This document shows positions 27,024-34,100 of a DNA stretch of 37,510 nucleotides, in pieces. Origin of the DNA: Chitinophagaceae bacterium (GTDB taxonomy: Bacteria > Bacteroidota > Bacteroidia > Chitinophagales > Chitinophagaceae); NCBI GenBank assembly GCA_004322425.1, contig SCVJ01000053.1:1-37510 (forward strand), read 5' to 3'. The translations under genes were made by a program, and so were the position numbers. The notes under the pieces are model-generated. The model ran no database searches and was not told where the DNA came from. It worked only from the letters and a program-made list of their open reading frames with translations. Position 1 is the stretch's first letter. Every line of letters starts with the position of its first letter.

Positions 27024-27470
27024 TTATTCTGCCGGTTCAGTACTTGCTTCTGTTTCCGTTTTTGGTGCAGGAGCTGGTTGTACTTTGCGAGCACGACGAT
27101 TTTTCAATGCATCATCTTGACGAGTTTTATTTTTGGATTCATGTTCGCTATGCCATTTCTGAAATTTTTCCATTGCAGCGGCATTATCAAACAAACCCAA
27201 TTTTACTCCACGTAATAAATGTTTTAAATAAAGTACACCTTTAAAACTTAGGATCCGACGTACTGTGTCGGTTGGTTGAGCACCTTTACTTATCCAATCC
27301 AACGCTTTTTCACCATCAATATGAATAGTGGCGGGTACAGTTAGAGGATTGTAAGTTCCAAGTTTTTCGATGAATTTACCATCGCGGGGGGCACGAGCAT
27401 CGGCAGCCACGATAGAATAGAAAGGTCTTTTTTTAGACCCATGACGTTGAAGTCTGATTTTTACAGCCAT
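27024..27470 (-). CDS. rpsP: 30S ribosomal protein bS16 with C-terminal extension
   Basis: Small-subunit ribosomal protein. The core, about residues 1-80, starts [19 protein letters not shown] and includes [21 protein letters not shown]. The total of 148 residues is well above the roughly 80-90 of Escherichia coli. The extra part is a charged helix-like region, then a Pro/Ala/Glu-rich tail ([17 protein letters not shown]), as is common in Bacteroidota. A close match to the Bacteroidota promoter lies about 55 bases upstream, a hairpin sits at the expected 5' end of the mRNA, and a strong terminator follows. Confidence 0.95.
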   Translation of the reverse strand: MAVKIRLQRHGSKKRPFYSIVAADARAPRDGKFIEKLGTYNPLTVPATIHIDGEKALDWISKGAQPTDTVRRILSFKGVLYLKHLLRGVKLGLFDNAAAMEKFQKWHSEHESKNKTRQDDALKNRRARKVQPAPAPKTETEASTEPAE

Positions 27471-27507
27471 AAAATAAAAATTTAAAGGCGTTATTAATGT
27501 TGTTTCT

Positions 27508-27521
27508 CCGGTAAAAACCGG
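27508..27521 (-). promoter_or_regulatory. Stem-loop at the predicted 5' end of the rpsP mRNA
   Basis: On the minus strand CCGGT-TTTT-ACCGG forms a 5-bp stem with a four-T loop, starting about five bases after the -7 box, so it should be at or very near the transcript's first base. No T run follows it in either direction, which argues against a terminator. A role in mRNA stability or autoregulation is inference. Confidence 0.5.
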
Positions 27522-27525
27522 GGAG

Positions 27526-27556
27526 CAAAGTTAGGAAAGCTTAGGCTAAATGCCAA
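27526..27556 (-). promoter_or_regulatory. Bacteroidota-type promoter for rpsP
   Basis: TTG (27556-27554) and TAACTTTG (27533-27526) are separated by 20 bases, an excellent fit to the -33/-7 arrangement TTG-N19-21-TAnnTTTG. It is the clearest promoter in the window. Confidence 0.7.
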
Positions 27557-27597
27557 TAAATAATAGAAGTTTGAAAAGATAATCCTGAGATATCGTT

Positions 27598-28923
27598 TTA
27601 GCGCTTCATACCGGGCATCATTTTCCCCAACATATTTGACTTATTCATATTCTTCATCATATCTTTCATTTGATCAAACTGCTTTATAAAAGCATTTAAT
27701 TCAGTCATATTTTTTCCAGAACCTTTGGCAATACGTTTTTTTCTACTTAGGTCAATTAAATCGGGATCTGCCCGTTCGGCAGGAGTCATAGAATTGATCA
27801 TGGCTTCAATACCTTTAAAAGAATCATTATTGAGATCTATATCTTTTATTTGTTTTCCCACGCCAGGAATCATGCCCATCAGATCTTTCATGTTTCCCAT
27901 TTTCTTTAATTGCTCCAATTGCAACTTAAAATCCGCAAAATCGAATTTGTTTTTTCGAATTTTTCCTTCCAATCTTTTTGCCTGCTCAACATCAAATTGT
28001 TCCTGGGCTTTTTCTACCAAGGTTGTAATATCGCCCATTCCCAAAATGCGCTGCGCCATTCTTTCGGGATAAAACAATTCTAGCGTATCCATCTTTTCAC
28101 CGCTACTAATAAACTTGATGGGCTTATTTACAGTGTATTTAATAGAAAGGGCGGCCCCTCCTTTTGTGTCGCCATCTAATTTTGTTAATACTACGCCAGT
28201 AAAATCCAGTCGTTCGTTAAAGACTTTTGCGGTGTTCACGGCATCTTGGCCCGTCATACTATCTACTACAAATAAAATTTCTTGAGGACTAGTTGCATTT
28301 TTAATGTTTGCTACTTCGGTCATCATTATTTCGTCAACCGCCAAACGACCTGCAGTATCAATAATAATAACATTTTTGTTTTTTGCTTTAGCAGTATTAA
28401 TGGCATTTTTGGCAATCGCAGCTGCATCTTTATTTTCTTCTTCAATATGAACCTCTACACCAATTTGCTCACCTAAAACCCTCAATTGCTCCATAGCTGC
28501 AGGACGATAAATATCTGCTGCTACTAATAAAGGAGTCAATCCCTTTTTTACTTTTAAATAGTTAGCCAGCTTTCCGCTAAATGTAGTTTTACCGCTTCCT
28601 TGTAAACCCGCAATTAAAATAACTGCCGGATTTCCTTTTGAATTGAAAGTAGCTAATTGGCTTCCCATGAGCTCTGTCAACTCATCTTGCACAATTTTTA
28701 TCATTAACTGACCCGGACTAATAGCATTAATAACCTTTTCGCCGATTGCTTTTTCTTTAATTTTATCGGTAAAGTCTTTGGCAATTTTATAATTAACATC
28801 GGCATCAACTAATGCCCTTCGGATGTCTTTTACCGTAGCAGCAATGTTGAGTTCTGTAACCCTCGACTGACCTTTTAAATTTTTAAAGGCCGTCTCTAAA
28901 CGCTCTTGCAATGAATTGAACAT
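27598..28923 (-). CDS. ffh: Signal recognition particle protein Ffh (SRP54)
   Basis: GTPase that binds SRP RNA and signal sequences and docks with FtsY to target membrane proteins. 441 residues. Domains in order: the N domain (about 1-85), the G domain with GLQGSGKTTFSGKLA (P-loop, about 105-119), DTAGRLAVDE and TKLDGDTKGGAA, and the M domain (about 300-441), whose methionine-rich end (QFDQMKDMMKNMNKSNMLG) makes the signal-binding groove. It has its own promoter box and a leader with a hairpin; rpsP follows about 127 bases downstream on the same strand with its own promoter. No SRP RNA gene is recognisable in the window. Confidence 0.96.
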   Translation of the reverse strand: MFNSLQERLETAFKNLKGQSRVTELNIAATVKDIRRALVDADVNYKIAKDFTDKIKEKAIGEKVINAISPGQLMIKIVQDELTELMGSQLATFNSKGNPAVILIAGLQGSGKTTFSGKLANYLKVKKGLTPLLVAADIYRPAAMEQLRVLGEQIGVEVHIEEENKDAAAIAKNAINTAKAKNKNVIIIDTAGRLAVDEIMMTEVANIKNATSPQEILFVVDSMTGQDAVNTAKVFNERLDFTGVVLTKLDGDTKGGAALSIKYTVNKPIKFISSGEKMDTLELFYPERMAQRILGMGDITTLVEKAQEQFDVEQAKRLEGKIRKNKFDFADFKLQLEQLKKMGNMKDLMGMIPGVGKQIKDIDLNNDSFKGIEAMINSMTPAERADPDLIDLSRKKRIAKGSGKNMTELNAFIKQFDQMKDMMKNMNKSNMLGKMMPGMKR

Positions 28924-28954
28924 AAAAATTTCTATAGTTTGGTCTGAAATAAAG

Positions 28955-28977
28955 AAATGAACAGCTATTGTTCATTT
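28955..28977 (-). promoter_or_regulatory. Perfect inverted repeat in the ffh leader
   Basis: AAATGAACA and TGTTCATTT form a perfect 9-bp stem with a 5-base loop, between the ffh promoter box and the start codon. On the minus strand it is followed by CTTTATTTC, not a continuous T run, so it is more likely a leader structure or a protein-binding palindrome than a terminator. Function unknown. Confidence 0.4.
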
Positions 28978-28988
28978 TTAAGAAGTTG

Positions 28989-28996
28989 CAAAGATA
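28989..28996 (-). promoter_or_regulatory. Candidate -7 box for ffh
   Basis: TATCTTTG on the minus strand matches TAnnTTTG exactly, about 65 bases before the ffh ATG. No TTG is visible at the expected -33 spacing. Confidence 0.45.
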
Positions 28997-29208
28997 GGTT
29001 GGATAAAGGTTGAGTTTTACTCTTTATTGAACTGTTTGCCGGGCAATTTTTGTATAATTTTTTTCTATGAATTTTCAGAAAGTGATACGTTTTAAAAGCA
29101 AATTTGCATTTCCTACAACCCACGCTGTTTGAGATTTAACTAAAAAAGTAAAAAAAATATTTTTATACACATATTATTTCTATATCATTGCAGCAATTGA
29201 GATAAAAA

Positions 29209-29589
29209 ATGACCCCTAAGCAATTATTTACCCTTGAATTTCCGGTAAGATGTTCCTCATCTATACTCTTCGAATTCCTTTCCAATCCTTCTTCCTTACA
29301 AGAATGGTTTGCCGATAATGTAAATGTCAATGATAATATTTACAGTTTCGAATGGAATGGTTCAGCAGAAAAAGCAGAATTGGTAGAAAGGGAACAAGGA
29401 AAATTTATTCGTTTTCATTGGCTGCATTCTCCTAAAAATGAATTCTTTGAATTTCGAATTGAAAAATCAGAAATTACGAATCAGACAATTTTGATTATCA
29501 AAGATTTTGCAGATAAAAGTGAAATTAAAGATCAAAGTAGGTTATGGGATTATCAAGTAAAAGATTTATTTCGCAGATTGGGTAACTAA
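29209..29589 (+). CDS. START/SRPBCC-like domain protein
   Basis: A 126-residue single-domain protein without signal peptide or membrane helix. The pattern FPVRCSSSILFEFLSNPSSL, then LQEWFADNV and a beta-rich middle (FIRFHWLHSP), resembles the START-like (AHA1/SRPBCC) fold common in Bacteroidota, with a hydrophobic ligand cavity. The C-terminal helix WDYQVKDLFRRLG is typical. The neighbour 184 bases downstream is an LptF/LptG-family permease; a link to lipid handling is suggested by position only. Ligand unknown. Confidence 0.75.
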   Translation: MTPKQLFTLEFPVRCSSSILFEFLSNPSSLQEWFADNVNVNDNIYSFEWNGSAEKAELVEREQGKFIRFHWLHSPKNEFFEFRIEKSEITNQTILIIKDFADKSEIKDQSRLWDYQVKDLFRRLGN

Positions 29590-29657
29590 TCCCTCTTTCC
29601 TTTTCTAAATTTTTTCTTCATCCAAATCTCTCCAAGAGATCAAGTTTATTCTTTGTT

Positions 29658-29691
29658 AAAAGCTATCGAATATTAGTGCGATAAAGCTTTT
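29658..29691 (+). terminator. Possible weak terminator after the START-like gene
   Basis: AAAAGCTATCG pairs with CGATAAAGCTTTT apart from a two-base bulge, with a 10-base loop. The 3' arm ends in TTTT and then CTCC, so the T run is short. It lies about 70 bases after the stop at 29589. Confidence 0.35.
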
Positions 29692-29773
29692 CTCCACTTT
29701 CAATAGCTTATTTTTGTTTTACAATCCTTTGTTATAAAAAATAAAGGAATTGAATTTCCAACTAAGAAATTGT

Positions 29774-31201
29774 ATGATAAAAAAATTGGACAAACTTATT
29801 ATCAAAGCCTTTGTAGGCCCGTTTGTTACCGTTTTTTTTCTAACACTGATGGTATTGGTGATGCAATATTTTTGGTTATGGATTGATGACTTTGTAGGGA
29901 AAGGACTTTCGATGGGAGTCATACTTGAATTTGTTTGGTATCAAACCGTCGTGTTAGTTCCCATGGCTTTGCCCTTGGCAGTTTTGCTTTCTTCATTAAT
30001 GACTTTTGGTAATCTTGGTGAAAGCATGGAGCTTGTAGCCATAAAATCTTCGGGTGTTTCTCTTTTACGATTTATGCGTCCAACTTTTGTTGTCAGTTTG
30101 TTTATTTGTGGCATCGCTTTTTTATTCTCCAATAATATTATTCCGGTTGCTATTTTAAAGTCACAAACATTGTTGGCAGATATTGTTTGGGCAAAACCTT
30201 CGTTTGACATTAAAGAAGGTGAATTTTATGATAAGATTGATGGCTTCTCCATTAAGGTTGGAAAAAAAGAAGCGGACAGTATTGTTCACGATGTAATTAT
30301 TTATGAAAGAGGTTACAATAATTATTTGCAAGATAATTTTACCGTTGCAAAAAGTGGAATTATGCGCACTTCGGCCGATAAACGATTTATGGAATTTCAA
30401 CTCAAAGATGGGTGGCGCTATCAAGAACGAGGTAATCAACTAAGTACGAATACTGAGTTTATCCGAATAAAATTTGATGAATACAACAAATTATTTGATA
30501 TAAGTTCATTGGGTTTGCGACAGCGAACTTCAGATTCTGTGAATAAAGATAATTTTAGAATGTTGAGTTTGCGACAACTAAGCCATGATATTGATTCGTT
30601 GGAAAAAGGAATTGCCATTTTTTCCAAAAGAGTGCAACGAGATGTTTTTTCTGTTTTTCCATTTTTCCAAAATATGGATAGTGGCTATCAACAGATGAAA
30701 GTTGTTTTGCCAAAGTCAATAAAAAAATTTGATCAACTGATTGCAGATAGTGCCAAAATGTTTGTCAATCAAAAAGCAGCTTCCTTTGTTGCTGCGGCAA
30801 CACTTAATACTGAAATTGCAGCATCAGAGTTTGCTGATAAACGTAAAGAATTGCGGATGTATCAAATTGAATGGCATAAAAAAATAACACTGTCGATTGC
30901 TTGTTTGGTGTTGTTTTTAATTGGCGCGCCCTTGGGTTCCATTATTCGAAAAGGAGGAATCGGCTCGTCGCTTGTATTTGCGGTTATCTTTTTTATGTTC
31001 TTTTATTTTTTTAATTCCACCGGAGAAAAATATGCACGAGAAGGCGTACTCAGTCCCATAGCCGGCGTGTGGTTAGCTACAATATTGTTGACGCCTGTTG
31101 GTATTTTTCTAACGTACAAAGCCATGCACGATTCACAATTATTTAATAAAGAATTTTACTTCAGGATGTCCAAGAAATTAAAAACATTAATGCATCGATA
31201 A
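29774..31201 (+). CDS. LptF/LptG-family permease (YjgP/YjgQ)
   Basis: A 475-residue membrane protein of the family that, with the LptB ATPase, extracts lipopolysaccharide from the inner membrane and feeds the LptC-A-D bridge. It has three N-terminal helices (about 15-110, with MALPLAVLLSSLMTFGNLGES), a large periplasmic part (about 130-370) and three C-terminal helices (about 375-465, with LVLFLIGAPLGSIIRKGGIG). It cannot be told from sequence alone whether this is LptF or LptG. The ATG at 29774 (MIKKLDKLI) is preferred because it leads directly into the first amphipathic segment and helix; the frame extends eight codons further up. OsmC follows 10 bases later. Confidence 0.9.
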   Translation: MIKKLDKLIIKAFVGPFVTVFFLTLMVLVMQYFWLWIDDFVGKGLSMGVILEFVWYQTVVLVPMALPLAVLLSSLMTFGNLGESMELVAIKSSGVSLLRFMRPTFVVSLFICGIAFLFSNNIIPVAILKSQTLLADIVWAKPSFDIKEGEFYDKIDGFSIKVGKKEADSIVHDVIIYERGYNNYLQDNFTVAKSGIMRTSADKRFMEFQLKDGWRYQERGNQLSTNTEFIRIKFDEYNKLFDISSLGLRQRTSDSVNKDNFRMLSLRQLSHDIDSLEKGIAIFSKRVQRDVFSVFPFFQNMDSGYQQMKVVLPKSIKKFDQLIADSAKMFVNQKAASFVAAATLNTEIAASEFADKRKELRMYQIEWHKKITLSIACLVLFLIGAPLGSIIRKGGIGSSLVFAVIFFMFFYFFNSTGEKYAREGVLSPIAGVWLATILLTPVGIFLTYKAMHDSQLFNKEFYFRMSKKLKTLMHR

Positions 31202-31211
31202 AAAACATTTT

Positions 31212-31604
31212 ATGAAAGTTAATACGCAATGGAAACAAGAACAAGAATTTACTTCAAATCACGAAGAACAATTTGTTCAAATGGATGGTAATCGATTGAA
31301 GGGAATAAGCCCAAAGGCGCTACTCTTGGCTGGTTTGTCAGGCTGTTCTGGAATTGACGTTGTCGCCATTTTAAGTAAAATGAAAATGCAGTTTTCGCAA
31401 TTGCAAATTGATGCTGTAACAGAGCAAACAGATGAAAACCCGAAAGTATTTAAAGACATTCACTTGCTATTTAGTATTCATACCGCAATTGAAAATGAAG
31501 AAAAGGTGAGAAAAGCAATTGATCTTTCTCTTGAAAAATACTGCGGCGTAGCGGCTATGCTTCGAAAAAATTCAACCATTAATTACTCACTAATAATTTT
31601 ATAA
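31212..31604 (+). CDS. OsmC-family protein
   Basis: A 130-residue protein of the OsmC/Ohr superfamily, whose members reduce organic hydroperoxides through two cysteines. Cys45 (LSGCSGIDVV) and Cys111 (EKYCGVAAML) are at the expected places, and the ISPKALLLAGL helix start is typical. Its short form with SGCSGID and KYCGVA is closest to the YhfA-like branch, whose substrate is not established. It follows the LptF/LptG-family gene by 10 bases, and its stop codon abuts the stop of the convergent pseudouridine synthase. Confidence 0.85.
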   Translation: MKVNTQWKQEQEFTSNHEEQFVQMDGNRLKGISPKALLLAGLSGCSGIDVVAILSKMKMQFSQLQIDAVTEQTDENPKVFKDIHLLFSIHTAIENEEKVRKAIDLSLEKYCGVAAMLRKNSTINYSLIIL

Positions 31605-32327
31605 TTAACGCCTTTTCCATTTCGTTAGTTGTCTAAGCGTTACCTCCATATCTTTTGCAAGAGGAATCACCAACATTTCGGATTGTCCGTCCTGTTCTTT
31701 GAATTGTAATTGCTGCGCGTGCAAGCCAAGACGCCCCAATAATGGTTTTTCTTCCTCTTCTTTTTTTGAAAGTTTGAATTTGGATTTAAAAGCAGATAGC
31801 AAAATAGATTTTCCATCACCATATAAATTATCACAAACAATGGGATGTCCAATATGATTGGCATGTACTCTTATTTGATGTGTACGTCCAGTAAGAATTG
31901 AAAATTGTACAAAACTATAAATGCCAAAATCTTCCAATACTTGATAATTAGTTAAGGATGACTTTCCGTTTCGATGCACCATCATAGATCCGTTTTGAGA
32001 CCAATGTTCAGCAATGGGAGCATCAATGGTTCCACTTTTATCTTGCATCGTTCCTACTACAAATCCGAAATAAATTTTTGTGGTTTGTCGTTGTTCAAAC
32101 TGCAGCGATAAATGTTTATGCGCCTTTTCATTTTTGGCAAATACAATTATTCCACTTGTGTCGCGATCTAAACGATGAACCGTAAAAATGGATGGATATT
32201 TTTCTTGCAATATTTTTTTTAATGAAATTTCATTCCCTGCTCTGTCTGGAATGGAGAGCAATCCTGATGGCTTGTTCAGTGCAATCCAATTTTCAGTTTC
32301 TTTAATAATAAGTGATGCTAATTTCAT
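31605..32327 (-). CDS. RluA-family pseudouridine synthase
   Basis: Isomerises uridine to pseudouridine in rRNA or tRNA. The catalytic motif is HRLDRDTSG with Asp54, and the RluA-type RTHQIRVHANHIGHPIVCD segment is complete. At 240 residues without an S4 domain, it is a short RluA-type enzyme of uncertain target site. The ATG at 32327 gives MKLASLIIKE; a TTG at 32351, overlapping the upstream stop, would add eight residues. It follows the RsuA/RluB-type synthase by 20 bases, probably in one transcript. Confidence 0.88.
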   Translation of the reverse strand: MKLASLIIKETENWIALNKPSGLLSIPDRAGNEISLKKILQEKYPSIFTVHRLDRDTSGIIVFAKNEKAHKHLSLQFEQRQTTKIYFGFVVGTMQDKSGTIDAPIAEHWSQNGSMMVHRNGKSSLTNYQVLEDFGIYSFVQFSILTGRTHQIRVHANHIGHPIVCDNLYGDGKSILLSAFKSKFKLSKKEEEEKPLLGRLGLHAQQLQFKEQDGQSEMLVIPLAKDMEVTLRQLTKWKRR

Positions 32328-32347
32328 GGCGTGTAAGTGAAAAACAA

Positions 32348-33274
32348 TCAACGTATACTTTTATCAAAATGCTTTAAGGTTCTTATTTCTTTTTCATTTA
32401 AAAAACGCCAATGCCCTCGTGATACATTTTTTTTGGTTAGTCCAGCAAAAAGTACTCGATCTAAAGTTTCAACTTCATACCCCAAATGTTCAAATATGCG
32501 TCGAACAATTCTATTCTTTCCACTGTGTATTTCTACTCCTAGTTGCGTTTTATCGTTTGCATTACTATACGCTAATACATCCACGGTTGCTATACCATCT
32601 TCCAAATTTATTCCTTTCATTACGGCTTCAAAATGATTTTTTTCAAATGGCTTATTAAGTGTAATAGCATAAATTTTTTTCACTTGTGTGCTAGGATGAG
32701 TCAGCTTTTGCGCTAATGCCCCATCATTGGTACATAATAAAACACCGGAAGTATTTCTGTCTAATCTTCCTACAGGATAAACACGTTCTGTTGTGGCACG
32801 ACGAATAATATCTAAAACTGTTTTCCTTCCTTGAGGATCGTGCGTTGTTGTAATATAATCCTTAGGTTTATTCAGTAAAATGTAAACAAGATTTTTTGAT
32901 AAGAATATTTTTTTTCCATTCACAAAAATTTCATCATTGGAGGATACTTTATGTCCTGGTTCAATAATTACGACTTTGTTCACTTTTACGGTTCCCGATT
33001 TTACCATTTCAGCCGCATCCCTCCTGGCACAAATACCGCAGTGAGCAATAAACTTATTTAAGGGAATTTGTTCAGAAGATTCGGATTGTTTATCCTTATC
33101 GCTTTTCTTGGCTTGTTCATTTTCAAGTGGACGACGAACAGCCTGTTTTTTTTTGATAAAAAATTCTTCCCGCTCTTTTTTCCATTTTCTTTTTTGCTGC
33201 TTGAATTCTTCTTTTACGGCGGCGTTACTTTTCTTTTTTGAAAACTTATCAAACTGTGTTGATTTCTTTTTCAT
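32348..33274 (-). CDS. RsuA/RluB-family pseudouridine synthase with Lys-rich N-terminal tail
   Basis: An rRNA pseudouridine synthase of the RsuA/RluB/RluE/RluF branch, 308 residues. An S4 RNA-binding domain (about 71-115, with LNKFIAHCGICARRDA) precedes the catalytic domain with VGRLDRNTSGVLL (Asp172) and KNRIVRRIFEHLGYEV. The first 70 residues are a strongly basic low-complexity tail (many Lys, Arg, Glu), which could add non-specific RNA affinity; such tails are frequent in Bacteroidota members. The exact position modified is not determinable here. It has a promoter box about 38 bases upstream. Confidence 0.9.
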   Translation of the reverse strand: MKKKSTQFDKFSKKKSNAAVKEEFKQQKRKWKKEREEFFIKKKQAVRRPLENEQAKKSDKDKQSESSEQIPLNKFIAHCGICARRDAAEMVKSGTVKVNKVVIIEPGHKVSSNDEIFVNGKKIFLSKNLVYILLNKPKDYITTTHDPQGRKTVLDIIRRATTERVYPVGRLDRNTSGVLLCTNDGALAQKLTHPSTQVKKIYAITLNKPFEKNHFEAVMKGINLEDGIATVDVLAYSNANDKTQLGVEIHSGKNRIVRRIFEHLGYEVETLDRVLFAGLTKKNVSRGHWRFLNEKEIRTLKHFDKSIR

Positions 33275-33311
33275 GTGTAGTAGTTTTCTGTTTTACAACA
33301 GTAATGATTGG

Positions 33312-33319
33312 CAAAAGTA
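33312..33319 (-). promoter_or_regulatory. Candidate -7 box for the two pseudouridine synthase genes
   Basis: TACTTTTG on the minus strand fits TAnnTTTG. It lies between the terminator of the Spy-like gene and the start at 33274, where a promoter would be needed. No matching -33 TTG is seen. Confidence 0.4.
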
Positions 33320-33344
33320 ACCTTTTACAAGCGACCCTAATGGT

Positions 33345-33375
33345 AAAAAGAAAGCCGCTATTAGTATAGCGGCTT
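33345..33375 (-). terminator. Intrinsic terminator after the Spy-like gene
   Basis: A perfect 10-bp stem AAGCCGCTAT/ATAGCGGCTT (33352-33361 with 33366-33375), with loop TAGT on the plus strand (ACTA on the transcript), followed on the minus strand by TCTTTTTACC. It is 22 bases after the stop at 33398. Confidence 0.8.
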
Positions 33376-33397
33376 GTCGATATATATATTCAATTGA

Positions 33398-34021
33398 TTA
33401 GGCGAATGAAGGGCGACGGCGTTGATGGCCTTTTTTTGATTTTTTCATTTTCTCAATTTGGTCCTTGCTGAGTACAGAGTTCAAAATTTCTTTCCTTTTT
33501 TTTACCAATTCTTTTACTTCCGATTTTTTTTGTTCTGTAGTTAAAGAAGCATTTTCGCGAAGAGACTTCATTTTCTCCATTATTTCTACTCGCTCTTTCT
33601 TCAGTTTATCGGATTGCTCATTGCTTAATCCTAAATGAATTTTCATTTTTTCCATTTTTGCTTTTGCATCGATAACCGCTAATTCCTTTTTTGTATTTTT
33701 TGCACTAATAAGTTTATTTTTTTGTTCTGGCGTTAAAATTTTCTGCATTTCATTTCGATGTTTTTTTGAAATACTTTCTCTTTTTTCTTTCCACTCTTTA
33801 ACTGTGATGGCGTCATTTTTTTTCAAATCCATCATTTGCTTTCTATAATCTCCATTAATTGATTTTGCTTTTAATTTTTGGTCCTCTGTGAGATTCATTT
33901 TTTGCAAAAACTGTTCATTCGGTTTCCCTTGAAACCTACTTTTTCCGTGTCTAGTTTGTTGGGCATTCGTTGTTAACGAAAAGCAACCGATCAGACAAAC
34001 TAGTGCAAAAAAAATTTTCAT
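33398..34021 (-). CDS. Spy/CpxP-like periplasmic protein with five LTxxQ motifs
   Basis: A 207-residue exported protein with signal peptide (cleavage probably after TTNA, residue 20). The mature part is almost entirely helical, Lys/Glu/Met-rich, and has five motifs of the LTxxQ type: LTEDQ (44-48), LTPEQ (96-100), LSNEQ (132-136), LTTEQ (160-164) and LSKDQ (184-188). Spy and CpxP, periplasmic chaperone and stress-sensor proteins, are shorter and have two such motifs. The ATG at 34021 starts the signal peptide; a longer frame adds 14 residues ahead of it. It ends in a strongly basic tail (KKSKKGHQRRRP). No two-component genes are adjacent. Confidence 0.8.
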   Translation of the reverse strand: MKIFFALVCLIGCFSLTTNAQQTRHGKSRFQGKPNEQFLQKMNLTEDQKLKAKSINGDYRKQMMDLKKNDAITVKEWKEKRESISKKHRNEMQKILTPEQKNKLISAKNTKKELAVIDAKAKMEKMKIHLGLSNEQSDKLKKERVEIMEKMKSLRENASLTTEQKKSEVKELVKKRKEILNSVLSKDQIEKMKKSKKGHQRRRPSFA

Positions 34022-34100
34022 AGTATAAAAGTTTAGTGCAAGAAAGACAGGAGAAAAACCCAAAGGTTTAATCCAAAGAATCCAAAATTTGTTAAAAAAA

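Noticed and set aside
27506-27525. Hairpin downstream of ffh considered as the ffh terminator
   Set aside because: It lies beyond the rpsP promoter and is followed by AAACAAC, not T residues, on the ffh strand; it fits better as the rpsP leader stem-loop.
29183-29190. TATCATTG ahead of the START-like gene as a promoter box
   Set aside because: One mismatch to TAnnTTTG and no -33 element; too weak to call.
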